From positions 2,678,810 through 2,742,809 of the forward strand of contig VCAZ01000044.1 of NCBI GenBank assembly GCA_005784505.1: 64,000 nucleotides of DNA. The letters run 5' to 3'. Below, piece after piece: positions 47,120 to 58,319 of the stretch. Below the pieces are notes generated by a model. That model saw only the letters and a list, made by a program, of their open reading frames with translations, was not told the DNA's origin and searched no databases. Within the stretch, counting starts at the first letter, position 1, and each line of letters begins with the position of its first letter. The position numbers and the translations under genes were made by a program. Origin of the DNA: Bagarius yarrelli. Its lineage: Eukaryota; Chordata; Actinopteri; Siluriformes; Sisoridae.

Positions 47120-47720
47120 AAATTGTCTGACATAAGTTAAGTTAATGCGGTACACCTTGTTAGAGCAGTATAGCAGCATCCCACTTGTCCTATCCAGGCA
47201 GCGTCACCGGCATTTCAGCTGCCTAAACAACCGCTCTACAACTGAGTTTGTAGGTTGGTTAACAGCCACGTTAACAGCATCGGGTTAACAGCCACGTCTT
47301 TAGTGGATAACCGCAGTCTTATTAATTAAACACAAAAAATTAACACTTAAATAGAACCATCAATGCATCACTTACCAAAAAGCCACCCACCGCGCACGCT
47401 GCCAGCTTGGAGCCTATGCTGTTTTTAAGAATGTATAAATCATGGGTTGACCTAGGCCACCATGCCACAATATTTGTTAAGAGCATTTGTGCATAACATA
47501 TTATTTGTACATTCATTTAATAAAAATGTTTCCGATTTACGTATACGTATTTTTTCAGATGGCGCCTTTATAGCAATGTGTGTGCAGTCAATCGCACCGA
47601 TAAAGAAAAGCAGCTATCGCTGCAAATTGCACTTTAATGTTTGGCTGGTCAACTGCATTGTACGGGAAACATGGATGATCCCGTCCAATACAGCTGGCAT
47701 TGCCATAGACCAAGGGTTGT
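47120..47720 (-). pseudogene. Harbinger DDE nuclease/transposase remnant
   Basis: On the minus strand, IGAIDCTHIAIKAPSE (47600-47555) is the conserved first catalytic Asp motif of PIF/Harbinger transposases (G-AIDCTHI). Further along, decayed frames give GSVRGGWLFGK (normally the LLGDSGYPL block with the second Asp) and NPMLLTWLLTNLQT (normally the P(W)L(L)TP.. block), then GCLGS*NAGDAAWIGQVGCC, corresponding to the (R)W.C/L...G block before the end of the protein. The first Asp is kept; frameshifts and stops destroy the rest. Confidence 0.78.
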
Positions 47721-48250
47721 TTAAATTTGCACATGCTTTTATATGCTCTTACTTAATTGCATAATTGATAGAAACATATAATGTCAATTAGCCTATTTTA
47801 TCAATTACAAATTAATAGTAATGATTACAGTTCTACCTAATAAATGATTCAGGTAGAACTGTATGGCATTTCCTTTCCTCCTCTTCCACTCAACACCCTT
47901 TTTGAAATCGCAAAAAACCTTCCGTAAAAGCGATTGGCACAAATGACAACACAAAGGTTTCGCATGGCTCAGGAGAAAGATGCCCCAAAGATGAGGCCTT
48001 ACTTCCCTCTACCTCAATTTTCTTTGTGTTTTACAGGCATTGAAGAAAGGGAATTTTGGGCATGAGGAAAATGAAAGACAACTGCCTCAAACACTGCTGC
48101 CACCAGGTGGTACAAGTAAAGGGTGCGAACATCCACCTAAACAAAGTTTCCTTCAGTGCCCTTAATTTCACTTCTTATTATTGGCATCCCCATTTGAGCT
48201 CCGATTTGGACAGTGACCTCAAGTGCTTCTGAATGTGGCTTAAAAGGAAA

Positions 48251-49191
48251 CATATAATGTGATAAATGTATAAAGATGTGTGTGTGTGGGGGGGGGGTGG
48301 TAGGATCATATTAATCTTGGTCCAGTAAGAGCAACAATAAGTGTAATACTGGCTATCCCATCCAACTTCCAGTCCAGAGAACAGATCCTTCTCCTAGTAC
48401 ATAAAACAAGGAAGGGTATGCCAGGTGAGTATCGCATGAGCAAGCTTACTCTAACAACCAATCATCATCTGTGTGCTTCGTCTTTACCGTGTGACAATGG
48501 ATAAGAAGAGGCAGACAAAGCACGTTTAAGGAAGTATGGTATGCTGTGTTTGGTAATTGCATGCCCCCCCCCTCTTTCTCTTTCTCTGCTGGATTTGAAC
48601 CCCAAGGACACCACTACCTATACATAGACACTTACTCACATGCACATACACCTCTCATATTCACAGTGCGCTATCTCAGCAAATCACTTGGTCAGGCCTG
48701 ATTTTCACGCTCAAGCTCCAGAAATTTTACTCTGACCCTATCCCACTCTACATAAACAAAGGTAAACCAAATACGACCAATTCTACTTTTACTTACTATA
48801 TACTACACTGTATTAAAGAAATTAATTTTTTATATTCCTTCCTTCTAAAAATATCAGAGCACCTTTAAGTTATCTAGAACAAATAAGATGTAATGCTGGG
48901 CTTAATGTTCTATTGCAAATTACTTGATTCAAAATTAATTGCAGGCACGCCGTAAGCAAAATTCATGTGTGAAGTGGTTTGATCGATTGTATTGTATATT
49001 TACTGAATATGAGCAGTAGAGCTTGCTTTGCTCTTTAGTGCAACACTACTTTCATTTCCTTTTTTGATGGTTAGGGATTTTTTCCCTAGACAAGATAATG
49101 CTCTTGTATATAATTTTGCTTGTTTGTTATGACTAAATCTAAAAGCGAAAGCTAGAAGCTATGATTTGATCTAGTAATTTGTGGGTGTTGA
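48251..49191. other. Unassigned DNA
   Basis: Includes a gtgtgtgtg run leading into a G10 stretch near 48285; no gene recognised. Confidence 0.5.
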
Positions 49192-49565
49192 CATACACTA
49201 TATGGAGAGTATTAGAAAAATTTCCATACAATGTATGTAAAGACCCACAAACTATTTATATGTGTTTTCATAAAGATTATATTCCAGATGTAGTCCTCCA
49301 AATACTCCTAGAAATGCTTTTTTACTAGATTTTGTAGTGTGGCTTTTGGGGATTTGTTTATTCAGCCACAAAATAAATAGCAAGATCATACACTGATGAT
49401 GGGTGCACTGTGTGTTCTAGTTTATCCTATATGTATTCAGGTGGGTTTATATCAGGGCTCTGTGCAGAACACTAGAGTTTCTTACTCCTAATGTAACGTC
49501 TTCATAAACACACTTTTTGCACAAGAACATTGTCATTTTGGAACATAGTGTGTGATTGTTTGTAT
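49192..49565 (-). mobile_element. Degraded Tc1-like transposon end
   Basis: The end acactatatggagagtatt, then blocks that in related fish elements encode the C-terminal half of a transposase on the minus strand: ggctctgtgcagaac, cataaacacactttttgc and cattgtcattttggaac. Highly diverged; the rest is missing. Confidence 0.6.
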
Positions 49566-49675
49566 GATTATGCCCTGTGGCTAACTGGCACCCTGTTATA
49601 AATGTCCCCTGCCTGTACCCTCAGACCTTTAAGACCTTGTGACATAGATAAGTATAACAATGGCTGGAAAGATGC

Positions 49676-49712
49676 TTATTATTATTATTACTACTATTAT
49701 TATTATTATTAC
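49676..49712. repeat. (TTA)n microsatellite
   Basis: Tandem ATT/TTA triplets with two ACT variants. Confidence 0.95.
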
Positions 49713-49719
49713 AAACATT

Positions 49720-51240
49720 ATCTTTTCACTTTCAAAAATAAACTATTTTTTCTAGCATATTAAACCCCTTCCCTGCCATTTGGAATTAAACCTCCACCTC
49801 CTAGCAGAGGACATCCGAGTCTGTCAGTTTATGTCTTTTCTAATTTAAAGCCTCGTTGTTGACATGAACTATATTATTCTAAACCCTCTTCAAACATTCT
49901 GTTAGTTAAACAGCATTACATCCAGCCACATACCCACCCACAGAAACATCTTTTGAATGTATTCTGTGGCGTTCTTTTGAATCACTGTAATAATGAGTGC
50001 AATGCTTTGATCTAAGGGCTTAATCAACCTTATGCTATTTTTTTTTATTTTAGAAACAATGCTTACCGAAAATGTACATATAACAATATAAGTGGAGTTA
50101 TAAATAAATTCGAATATACTACACATTAGTAAGCACTACACTGTTCACATAAACACTTAGACAGACAAAAAAAGCGAAAGAAAGAAAAAAAGAGAGATAA
50201 TGCAGTGTGCGGGAAGCTTGCTCTATCTGGGACACCTAAGTGCTGTCTCCGGAGTTGTGCCAGTGACTTGACAGGAGCAAATGAATATAAATTGATCGAT
50301 GCTAAGCTGCCGCTGCTGTGTTATGATGTTTATAGAGAAGAGGAGATATGTAAAGGTAAATCTTTCAACCTACTTATAATCTCAAGGTACCGATTTTTAT
50401 ATCACATTTATGTTTATATGCTCTGTTCGCCTGTTGAATGTATTATTAGTGCTAGCACATTTGGCTCACCATCAATTTTTGACAGTTGCTGCTAAAACAT
50501 TTATTAAGCACTATACTGATCCGGATAAATGTTAACAAGAGACAATTATTGCTCATCTAATCTAAGGCCTCCCCCTGAGAAATACTGAAAGAGTGCATCT
50601 TTCCCCTTGATGCATGAATACCTGGGTGTTTGTCCCCCAAATCTGTCACTGCTGCATTTAATGAAATAGACCTATAGTTTTCATTGTGCATTTAATAACT
50701 TCGCTATGTCTGGTTGTTTTGGTTCTACTAATCAAGTTGATACTGCCCCACATATGCACTATGGAAGTGTTTCCAATTAGATCCCGAATGCCTATGAAAC
50801 AGAAGATCCCTTGGTGTTTTATGAATAGTACCTCTCCCAGGGCAATAGATATTATATCTCATTACCAGCACAGCAGTCCACCTGGGGATTGTGCTCAGGC
50901 AAGTTGAGCGCTTAGGCAATCGCCTCTCTCTAAGCCTCTTTGTGAAACTGATTTAGTTTGCTCTCCCAAAACACCAATTTAATGTCAAACTCAAATATGG
51001 TCTGACCTTAATTTCCATAAAAATGCTTGTATAATATGTGCATGCAGCAGTTTATTTTAAGCCAAGTGAACACTATTTGTAAATTACACATTCTAAATGA
51101 GAAACTCACAGCAGGAATGGAATTATTACTAAAATCCTGCATTTAAAAAATAACGTCTTTAGTTTGATTGTTTTTAAAGACAAGGGTTTTGAATTATATC
51201 CTAGTCCATATTACCTCTATTAAAAAGTGGCTGCATAGCA
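49720..51240. other. Non-repetitive DNA, candidate conserved non-coding cluster
   Basis: Free of recognisable transposons. Blocks at 50230-50360, 50525-50720 and 50885-51115 have balanced composition and dense TAAT-type motifs. A 96-codon ORF (50205-50495) is open across the first block and meets a donor-like aaaggtaaat near 50353. No known protein is recognised. Confidence 0.45.
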
Positions 51241-53695
51241 ATTTAAAAAAATTAGATGTTTTTTTCAGAGTATATAGTATAGTGTATATATAGAGTGTTT
51301 GGGCCACAAGAGCTGTTCTGTGGGCCCTACAAAAATGCAGTAGTGTTTTTTTCACCATATCTTTTAGACTTTAACTATAGTTTGTACGCTTTCCTGTACA
51401 TTTTAAAATGATATTGCAATAGCAATTTTTAAAGTACTTTATGAAGTTATATTAAATAAAGGATATGATATTAGGAAATTCTACTAACTTTTTTAGAAGC
51501 TAAATAAATAAAGAATTATGGGACAGGGTATAGTCCAGGGTATGGTTTGTTATTTACAGCCTGTGCAATTAATAGTTTAAAAATAATTTTAAAAAAGTCA
51601 ACTTTTACACATTTATGGATGTGTGCAAAGAACACTCACAAGACCCTATAGATAATGATTAATGCTTAAATACAAAAAACATGAAAATTGAAACATTACA
51701 AAAGTTGGATACCTACTGTATGTCACGAGTAAGTAAAATTCTAATTTAATTCATTTTAAACTATGAAATAATGTATAATTGGGCATATCATTATGACAAA
51801 AATTATGAAGTATATTTTTCTGAATCATTTACTCTTAGTAACATTTTATTTATAGCAGAAATTATGATTTTACACAAGTATTCACAAGACTTTGATTAAA
51901 AAGATTGTGTAAATAAAAAAAACTAGTTAAAAGTTTAAAAAAAAAGGACTGTGTTTATCTGTCACCAGCTCCTCTGTGAGTCCAGTTATAATGTGCTGTC
52001 ATATGCACAATGTTGGTTTAAAGAAATTTACTGTTCTAATATGTGAGCACTGCAAAAGCTTGTGTGTATTCTAAGGCGCACATATGAGCAGCTATTTGTC
52101 CCTAAGGTTTGCTGTATGCGTACGCTTTTAAAAGGCACAGAACAGTGTAGATAGCTAACAGATTTTACTGTAATTTAAAACAATAAATTTTATTCATACA
52201 AAGTAGTTATATTACAATTCTATTTATTGTACAATTGTAAAAAAAAATATTTTACTGTCTAAATATTAAGCTTTATTTGAAAGGCAAGATACTTTGCTTT
52301 GATTAACTGTTGCAACAATTGCTCTGATGAACTGCTTTGATCAACAATTCTGGAATCAGAAGATTGTTTGGAACCTAACCCTTACCTCAATCCTAACCCT
52401 AACGCTTATTATGAAGTTTCCCCTCACTGAAACTAAATAGCTCAAATCTGTGTAATGAGAATGTGAAAATCAAAACATAGTTTGAAGTAATAAACTCAAC
52501 ATTATTGGGACATACTAAAATGCCAAATGAGTTCCTGATCCCACTAATACTCTCTTGTTGCACTTTACCTTTGCTTGTTTTTTCAACTATTTTTGTGATA
52601 TACCAGTATTGAGCTCTTAAGAGATGAGACCTCAAAGCACATTTGTACATTACTCTTGATAAGGGCGTCTAAAAAATTGTAATTTTAAACATAATTGCAC
52701 TGGATGAACTTAAAAATACTAGACAAATGGCATCCTGTATTTATTAGTAAAATTCTTGAATATAGGAAATTTCTGTATTTTAAGTGAGGAATGGCAACCC
52801 ATGTGTGTGCGGAGTTTGCATGTTCTCTGTGTGCTTTGATTTCCACCTTTATTCTTATGAAACTAAGTCTACAAATTAGTATTGAGCTTTTGGGATCAGA
52901 TTTCACAATCTAAGAGTTCATAATCTTCAGCATATTTTTTGGAATAATTTCTTTTTGATTTTTCACAACACATTACCGTCAACAGAGTTTGCAACACATA
53001 CAAGGCAAATTGCTGTAAAGCAGCTTTAAGGAAATGTAAAAAAATTTATATTTATCTCTAATGTGTAGACACCGGTAGCAGACCGGTTTATGTTAGTTAG
53101 AATAGTATATACAGTTCACAGTTGTACGATTAGGTTGGAATGCAAGTGCAGTTTATAAGAAAACAAAAAACAACCAAATCATAAAAACATAAAAAGTAAT
53201 CTAACATGATCTGACCTGAAGTAACTGGAACCTAACCCTAAACCTGAACCATAACGTGCCATAGACACCAAGCGTGACAAGCAACATAGACATGACATTT
53301 ACAAAAAAACAGACAAGAAACAAAAAACCTAAATCTTACATATATTATGTGTGTAACAGTTTTACAGATTGAGATGGTTTACTACTACTATTAAAGTAAA
53401 TAATTTCGATCACTAAAAATTTGGATCAATATAAAATTTAATAAACATTTGGTAGTGGAAAAAATTTTGCTTTGATAATGTAAAACCTAGGTGCAAAATG
53501 GAAAGCATCTGCATATTCTGTAGGCAGAAATTACTGACGAATCTATACACTTCTTTTGCTGTGACCTGTGAGTTTTATCACAACCTTTTAATTTGGTCAA
53601 AATCCAACACTGTCTCATTAGAAACAAGTTCACTTGAAAACAAAAGTTTACTGTCTACCTGTTGCAAGCTGCCCACAGTGGAAAACAGGGAAATG
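51241..53695. other. Mostly unassigned AT-rich DNA
   Basis: Contains a degenerate SINE tail near 52651-52682 (ttgataagggcgtct), a short dispersed-repeat fragment at 52790-52860 (gtgtgtgcggagtttgcatg), and telomere-like hexamers near 52385 that are too few to be meaningful. Confidence 0.5.
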
Positions 53696-53797
53696 AGGAA
53701 GTTGGATGCAACAGTTATTTTATTAATAAACATTAGAAACAAAAGAGAACCGCTTTCTGGCAGTCTTGAAGGGAAACTATGACCTGAAACCATGACA
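53696..53797 (-). repeat. 3' LTR of the short LTR element, internally deleted
   Basis: Starts TGTCATGGTTTCAGG and keeps the first 35 bp and a later 50 bp of the LTR, with about 300 bp missing between. It stops before the LTR end. Confidence 0.7.
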
Positions 53798-54283
53798 GAA
53801 CCCTCCTCTAAAGCACTGCTCCTGATGCCCAGGGCACTCCTCTACTGGAATCTGGGGTTTGGGCCTGGAGTTGGAGATGGGAGGAGGCCATGGAGGGCGA
53901 TCGATCCGCAAGGGATGTATCTTGACGTCCTGTGTGGAGATGGAGACCACCGCAATGTCCTGAACAAGGCAGAGGCTATAGCGATGTTCTGGGCGAAAAC
54001 GGAGGCCCAACGACGCCCTGTGTGGTGATGGAGAACAGAGCTGGGTCGTGTGCAGAGTTGGGCAGTGGAGGCACACCCTTGATGGAGCCGAACCAAAAAG
54101 GAATCCTTGCCAGAGCCAGACAACGGAAACAGGTCGCAGATGGGGCCAGGTGATGGAGACTGGGCCTGGATAAAGCCAGGCGGTTGTGAAGTGCACCAGC
54201 TCTAGAAACTCACTGATGTGTTCTTCCAGTGACCTCCCATCCTGTTGCAGCAGCATTGTCTGCATCGCCTTGAAATGATCCAT
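53798..54283 (-). pseudogene. Gag-like ORF of the short LTR element
   Basis: A 168-codon frame starts MDHFKAMQTMLLQQDGRSLE then EHISEFLELVHFT, reminiscent of the capsid start of fish Gypsy-type gag (arginine/glutamine-rich helix followed by (L)EEYV.EFL). The remainder is Pro/His-rich (PPWPPPISNSRPKPQIPVEE) without a zinc knuckle, and runs to the 3' LTR. The reading through the Pro-rich tail may be chance. Function is not demonstrated. Confidence 0.6.
53801..53812 (-). promoter_or_regulatory. Polypurine tract
   Basis: On the minus strand tttagaggagggttc directly precedes the 3' LTR start; this is the expected plus-strand primer in LTR elements. Confidence 0.65.
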
Positions 54284-54416
54284 TTATCCCAACGACAGGA
54301 ACAAAAGGACCAGAGAAAAGAAAAAATAAGTCCGCTTACTCAGGCATGATTTAGACTGAAAGAAGAAAAAAAAAAACCTCTCTTGTATCTGCAGTATTTG
54401 TTTGGGCTCCGCGTTC

Positions 54417-54855
54417 TGTCACGGGCTGCACAGGAAGTTGAATGCAACAGGTATTTTATTAATAAACACGAGAAAAACAAAACACAAACTCTTTAAAACA
54501 GAACGCTTGGGCTTTAGCTTTTTTTAGCTAACAATAGCATTTAGCGTTTAGCAATAAACCACAGAGATACCTAGAACGAGGAAGACATAAGCTAAGTAAC
54601 AAATTTAATGCAAAGCAAAGACTAGACAGAAACACAAGGAATTTATACACACAGATATCAACGGATGAAATAAACAACACCTGTAAACAATAATGAAAGA
54701 ATGAATGAATAAAAGGCAAGACACAAAACCAAAACTGGAAAAATACAGAACCTAAAACCGGAAATGCTTCAAAATAAGAGTCTGTCTCAACATAATAGTC
54801 TCAGTCTTTTACCACCATCTGTCTTGAGGGGCAACTACACCCTGAAACTGTGACA
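54417..54855 (-). repeat. 5' LTR of the short LTR element
   Basis: 439 bp, starting TGTCACAG and ending GCCCGTGACA on the minus strand, with TGTCA/TGACA inverted ends. Includes gtttattaataaaatacc, a likely polyadenylation region. The sequence after it, gaacgcggagcccaaac, is the expected primer-binding position; tRNA not assigned. Confidence 0.82.
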
Positions 54856-56048
54856 TTACCCATATAATAAGCATACAAAGCATAGCAATAGCCTTCATGA
54901 AAAAAAAAAGTTATTTTCCCCAATTATTATATTTACTTTCAGGTCCATTTTAACATTTACAAATGCTGACCATTTTTGGCAATATTTACTAAATGTCTGG
55001 ATTAAATTGAAGATTGTGCTTATATTTTCTTTAAATTTCAATTAAGGAATTTGGATGTAAAGTACCACCACCCTGACTTAAAAGATTTTAAGGTGTTAAA
55101 TTAGTCAAATTTGAAACTAAAGTCTACTTCTACCGTATGACACAAACTTCCAGACAGTAGTGAAGTTTTTTTACACTTTATCTACACTTGCGGACAGAAT
55201 CCAAATTAGAGTTAGATGTGCTAAATGAGTTGATTTATATTATTTTAACATGCAAGCTCATCAGCAGGGTGGAACAGCGATCAACAAATTTATTTTGCAG
55301 ACACAGAACATGAAATGTGGCACATTTACCATTACATTAAATGGAAGATTACTGTGACTTTTTACAATTCTAAGGAAAAAAAAATCAAAAAAGGAAACTC
55401 ACAGTGAAAAGTCACAAAGTGAACATTGCAAGATCTAAAGTCCCAGTTGCATGTTATGAAGTCAGAATTTTGACATTTTTTCAATTATCATGCTATTTAA
55501 GCCTTAGTCCATGTTGCATGATTCCTCAAATAAAATTAAGATTTTTATATTAGTAAAACTGTGCCGAAAATAATCCTCTATAAGATTTTCCATCTTTTTG
55601 TCCATGAACCTGTGTTTGACACTTTAGTGAATGTTAATTTTAAAAAAGGTTTATGTCTCACAATCTATATAGCTTTTAAGATAACTATTTGCACTAACCT
55701 ATTTTTTATTCAGTGGTAATATGCTAATGAATAAACTAATTCATTAAGGTACAAACAAAATAATTTATGTGTTGTTATTGAAACGCACCAAAATTGAATT
55801 ACACCATATTCCTACCTGTCCAAAAGAACTACTGAAACCATGGAGTCATCCTGTAGGAGACTCAGCATGCAAACGCAACATCGATATTAATTCAGCTCTG
55901 TTTTTACTCAGCCTTGTTTTTTTGCAGTATGTAAATGTCTTAACGACTGTGTTGCATGATAGAGTTAATGGTTTCTATTTTAAAAACTGTCCATACATTA
56001 AAATTGAATGTAGCAGCAATCCCATTTAGGTGTCAGGTTTCACATTTA
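54856..56048. other. Unassigned AT-rich DNA
   Basis: No gene or repeat family recognised. Confidence 0.5.
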
Positions 56049-56227
56049 GGTTTCCTTTCGGGAACTCAAGCTAGGTCGGTATGCTTTGGGAACGCCCTTT
56101 TATAACCTTTGCCCTAAAGCAATTTTGTAATTCTACCAATCAAAAAGCATTATGTCACTGGCAGGTGACATTAACCGGGACGTAATGCTATATAAAGTTG
56201 AGCAGCACCGCACCGCTGTAAGCTCCT
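56049..56227 (+). repeat. Left inverted terminal repeat of the DIRS element
   Basis: Pairs with 56968-57113. Contains gtaatgctatataaag, a likely TATA region, followed about 40 bp downstream by the start of the transcribed leader. Confidence 0.82.
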
Positions 56228-56574
56228 TTTCTTCAGAATTTGTGTGTGTGAGAGAGATTCAGAAAAAAGTGGAAAATGCTGTAAAGAAAGCAGAAAGAAA
56301 AAGCAGGACCAAGTTAATTGATTGGTTCTAATTGATTGGTTCTACTGCCTGTTTCCTCCCTCAAGAGGATCAAGTAGATGTTGTCCCCAAAGGCATGGTG
56401 AAAGCCTTTCTCCATCCACCAGTCTGTGCCCAAAATGCCATCAATGGTACTTGGTTCCATCAAGATGCACGTCTTTTGGCAGTCAGTCCAGGAAATGCTA
56501 AATCTTCTGTGAACAGTGCAAGCACTGGGCATATACATTCACAGAGCTCCCCGTGAAAAGGTCAGATTAGCCAC

Positions 56575-56830
56575 TAAACAGGCAATAAGCAGATGGGTGG
56601 TTTGAGACCATAATTTTTTGCTCAGGGCTCACTCTACCAGAGGTATGGAGACCACTGAGGCTTTGCCATTGGGGTACCATTATCGGACATTTGTGAGGGG
56701 TTGGGCTACCCCGCATACATTTGTCTGGTTCTTGCTCCGGGACACAGGATTCTCGCGTCACACAGTTTTTCCCACACGTGACACTGGGACAGTGACTTGG
56801 TGCTACGGCGACATGGGTGTCTCGTTCTCA
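56575..56830 (+). pseudogene. DIRS tyrosine recombinase, C-terminal remnant
   Basis: Reads TKQAISRWVV, then, after a deletion/frameshift, RAHSTRGMETTEALPLG, which holds the conserved H-x-x-R catalytic motif, and WATPHTFVWFLLRDTG, where the family normally has HTFVRFY with the nucleophilic Tyr. Here that Tyr is replaced by Leu. The enzyme would have circularised and reintegrated the DNA copy of the element. Dead by truncation and loss of the nucleophile. Confidence 0.82.
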
Positions 56831-56967
56831 AAGCACTTTAATGCAGCTTGAGTTACTGAAGGGAAATGTCTAAGAATGTCGTATGTAACCATGATTTTTT
56901 ATCGAGGTTTACAGGACTCCACGGCATAAACCTAGTGTCCCTGTTTGCACTAAACGCAAGCTTACAG

Positions 56968-57113
56968 AGGCATGGTGCTACTCATGTACATATAGCATTA
57001 CTTCCTGGTCAATGACGTCACCTGCCAGTGATGTAATGGTTTCTAATTAGTCGGATTACACACATGCTTCTGGGCAAAGGTTATAAAAGGCCATTCCCAA
57101 AGCGTTTTAACAC
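56968..57113 (-). repeat. Right inverted terminal repeat of the DIRS element
   Basis: Reverse complement of the left repeat, with scattered substitutions; a tatagcattacttcctgg block mirrors the left gggacgtaatgctata. Confidence 0.82.
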
Positions 57114-57974
57114 ATCATCTGCCCAAATGAATAAAAAAACTGCCCAATTTTGCTCATGGCATATCCTGTCTGAGCAAACAGAGTGCACAAGGTATGCAAA
57201 TAAATATGATGACAAGCAGGTTAAAAAGCCTATTATAATGTTCAGACTGAACATTTTGTTTGGACAAACATTTCTTGTTTTTATGCCTTTTACAGAGTTA
57301 TATACCGTAGATACACATAAATACATTTGAAATACCTAATGTAATGATTGCTATTGGTATATTAGAAGACATAAAATCAACAGGACAAAATTTCTCTGAA
57401 GACAAGCACCTATTAAACCTTTAAAAGCAAAGTGTTACAGTGCACAGTCACCCCAGCTACAGGGGGCATAAAACTTAGCTACCGTCCCTATGGCAAACAA
57501 ATATTTTATTTCAGCAAAAAATTTGCTCCTTTTTATAATATATTCCTTTTTTTATTTCCTGTACTCATTTGTATTTCACACCTCATCAGAATCATCGCTG
57601 CAACCCACATTTCACAGTGATGATTAATGTCTTATGGAAGCAAACAATTTGTTGTTTTATAGATATTTTTACTAGCCTACAAGGAGCAATAAATAAGTAG
57701 AAACTTTCTAAAAATTTTTTTTTTTTTTACAAATATTTGTATCTTTAAAGTAAATGTCCTGTTCTTGTTTATAATCCTCTAAATGTGTTATCTTTAGATC
57801 TTCTATGTGTTCTCTAAATTGTTGTTTAAGGTTATTCAAACGGAGATAAAAATACCTTGCACTGAGTAATTTTACATTAGCCTCACAAAAATATTACTAA
57901 TTTGTTAAAATGTTCGATTTATCTGTAAAAAGAAGTAATAAAGCAGTCTGATAAGAAATGATTTAAGCAAAGAT
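57114..57974. other. Unassigned AT-rich DNA
   Basis: No gene or repeat recognised. Confidence 0.5.
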
Positions 57975-58319
57975 CAAAGAGCAATGCGTCATTCCAGCAT
58001 TGAAAAAATGGCGGACACTCGGGCAGGTCTATGCTAAATCATGGGAGCAGTTTGGCAGACAGGCATCTGAGAATGGCTTGATTTGAAAAAGGGGAAATAA
58101 GTTATCAAAATAAAAAAAATAAAAAAACACTGGGTGGATATTTATCATTATAGGGTGGTTGTGTACACAACTGCCAACATGCCTTTTAGTTAAAACTTTG
58201 AAAATGTCTTTATAATGTGTAGGCCAAGTAAAATGTGTCTTTAATTTAGTTTTAAACTGGCAGAGTGTTTCTGCCCCCCGAACAGTGCAGGGTAAGTTAT
58301 TTCAAAGTTTAGGCGCTAG

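Larger units (their letters stand above)
46652..48250 (+). mobile_element. PIF/Harbinger-type DNA transposon remnant
   Basis: The left end ggggccttatgtacaaaa matches the ends I associate with fish Harbinger elements. Two gene remnants follow in convergent orientation: a Myb/SANT-like ORF (+, 46936) and a nuclease/transposase (-, 47720-47120). This two-gene arrangement is characteristic of PIF/Harbinger. The right inverted repeat is not identified, so the right boundary is approximate. Confidence 0.75.
53696..54855 (-). mobile_element. Short LTR retroelement (-), mostly deleted
   Basis: On the minus strand: 5' LTR (54855-54417), an internal region of about 620 bp with a gag-like ORF, a polypurine tract, and a shortened 3' LTR (53797-53696). 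The two LTRs share tgtcacagtttcaggg- or tgtcatggtttcaggt-type starts, a gccctcaagac or cccttcaagac block, and tttattaataaaatamc followed by tgttgcat. It lacks pol altogether, so any movement would have depended on proteins from other elements. Confidence 0.8.
56049..57113 (+). mobile_element. Internally deleted DIRS element with both terminal repeats
   Basis: About 1.06 kb: left inverted terminal repeat (56049-56227), a short leader including an A/G-rich coding start, a jump to the 3' part of the tyrosine recombinase (56575-56850), and the right inverted terminal repeat (to 57113). The two ends are recognisable reverse complements (left cgcccttttataaccttt, right aaaggttataaaaggcca; left gtcactggcaggtgac, right gtcacctgccagtgat). 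gag, reverse transcriptase and RNase H are deleted. Confidence 0.82.

Noticed and set aside
47827..47862. 12-bp inverted repeat acagttctacct/aggtagaactgt
   Set aside because: Real but short, inside the Harbinger remnant; no evidence that it marks a terminal repeat or an RNA.
48276..48298. GT/G10 run as a G-quadruplex
   Set aside because: A single G run cannot by itself form the four-tract pattern.
52380..52405. Telomere-like CCTAAC/CCCTAA motifs
   Set aside because: Only two or three imperfect units; also seen singly near 53230. Too short for an interstitial telomere.
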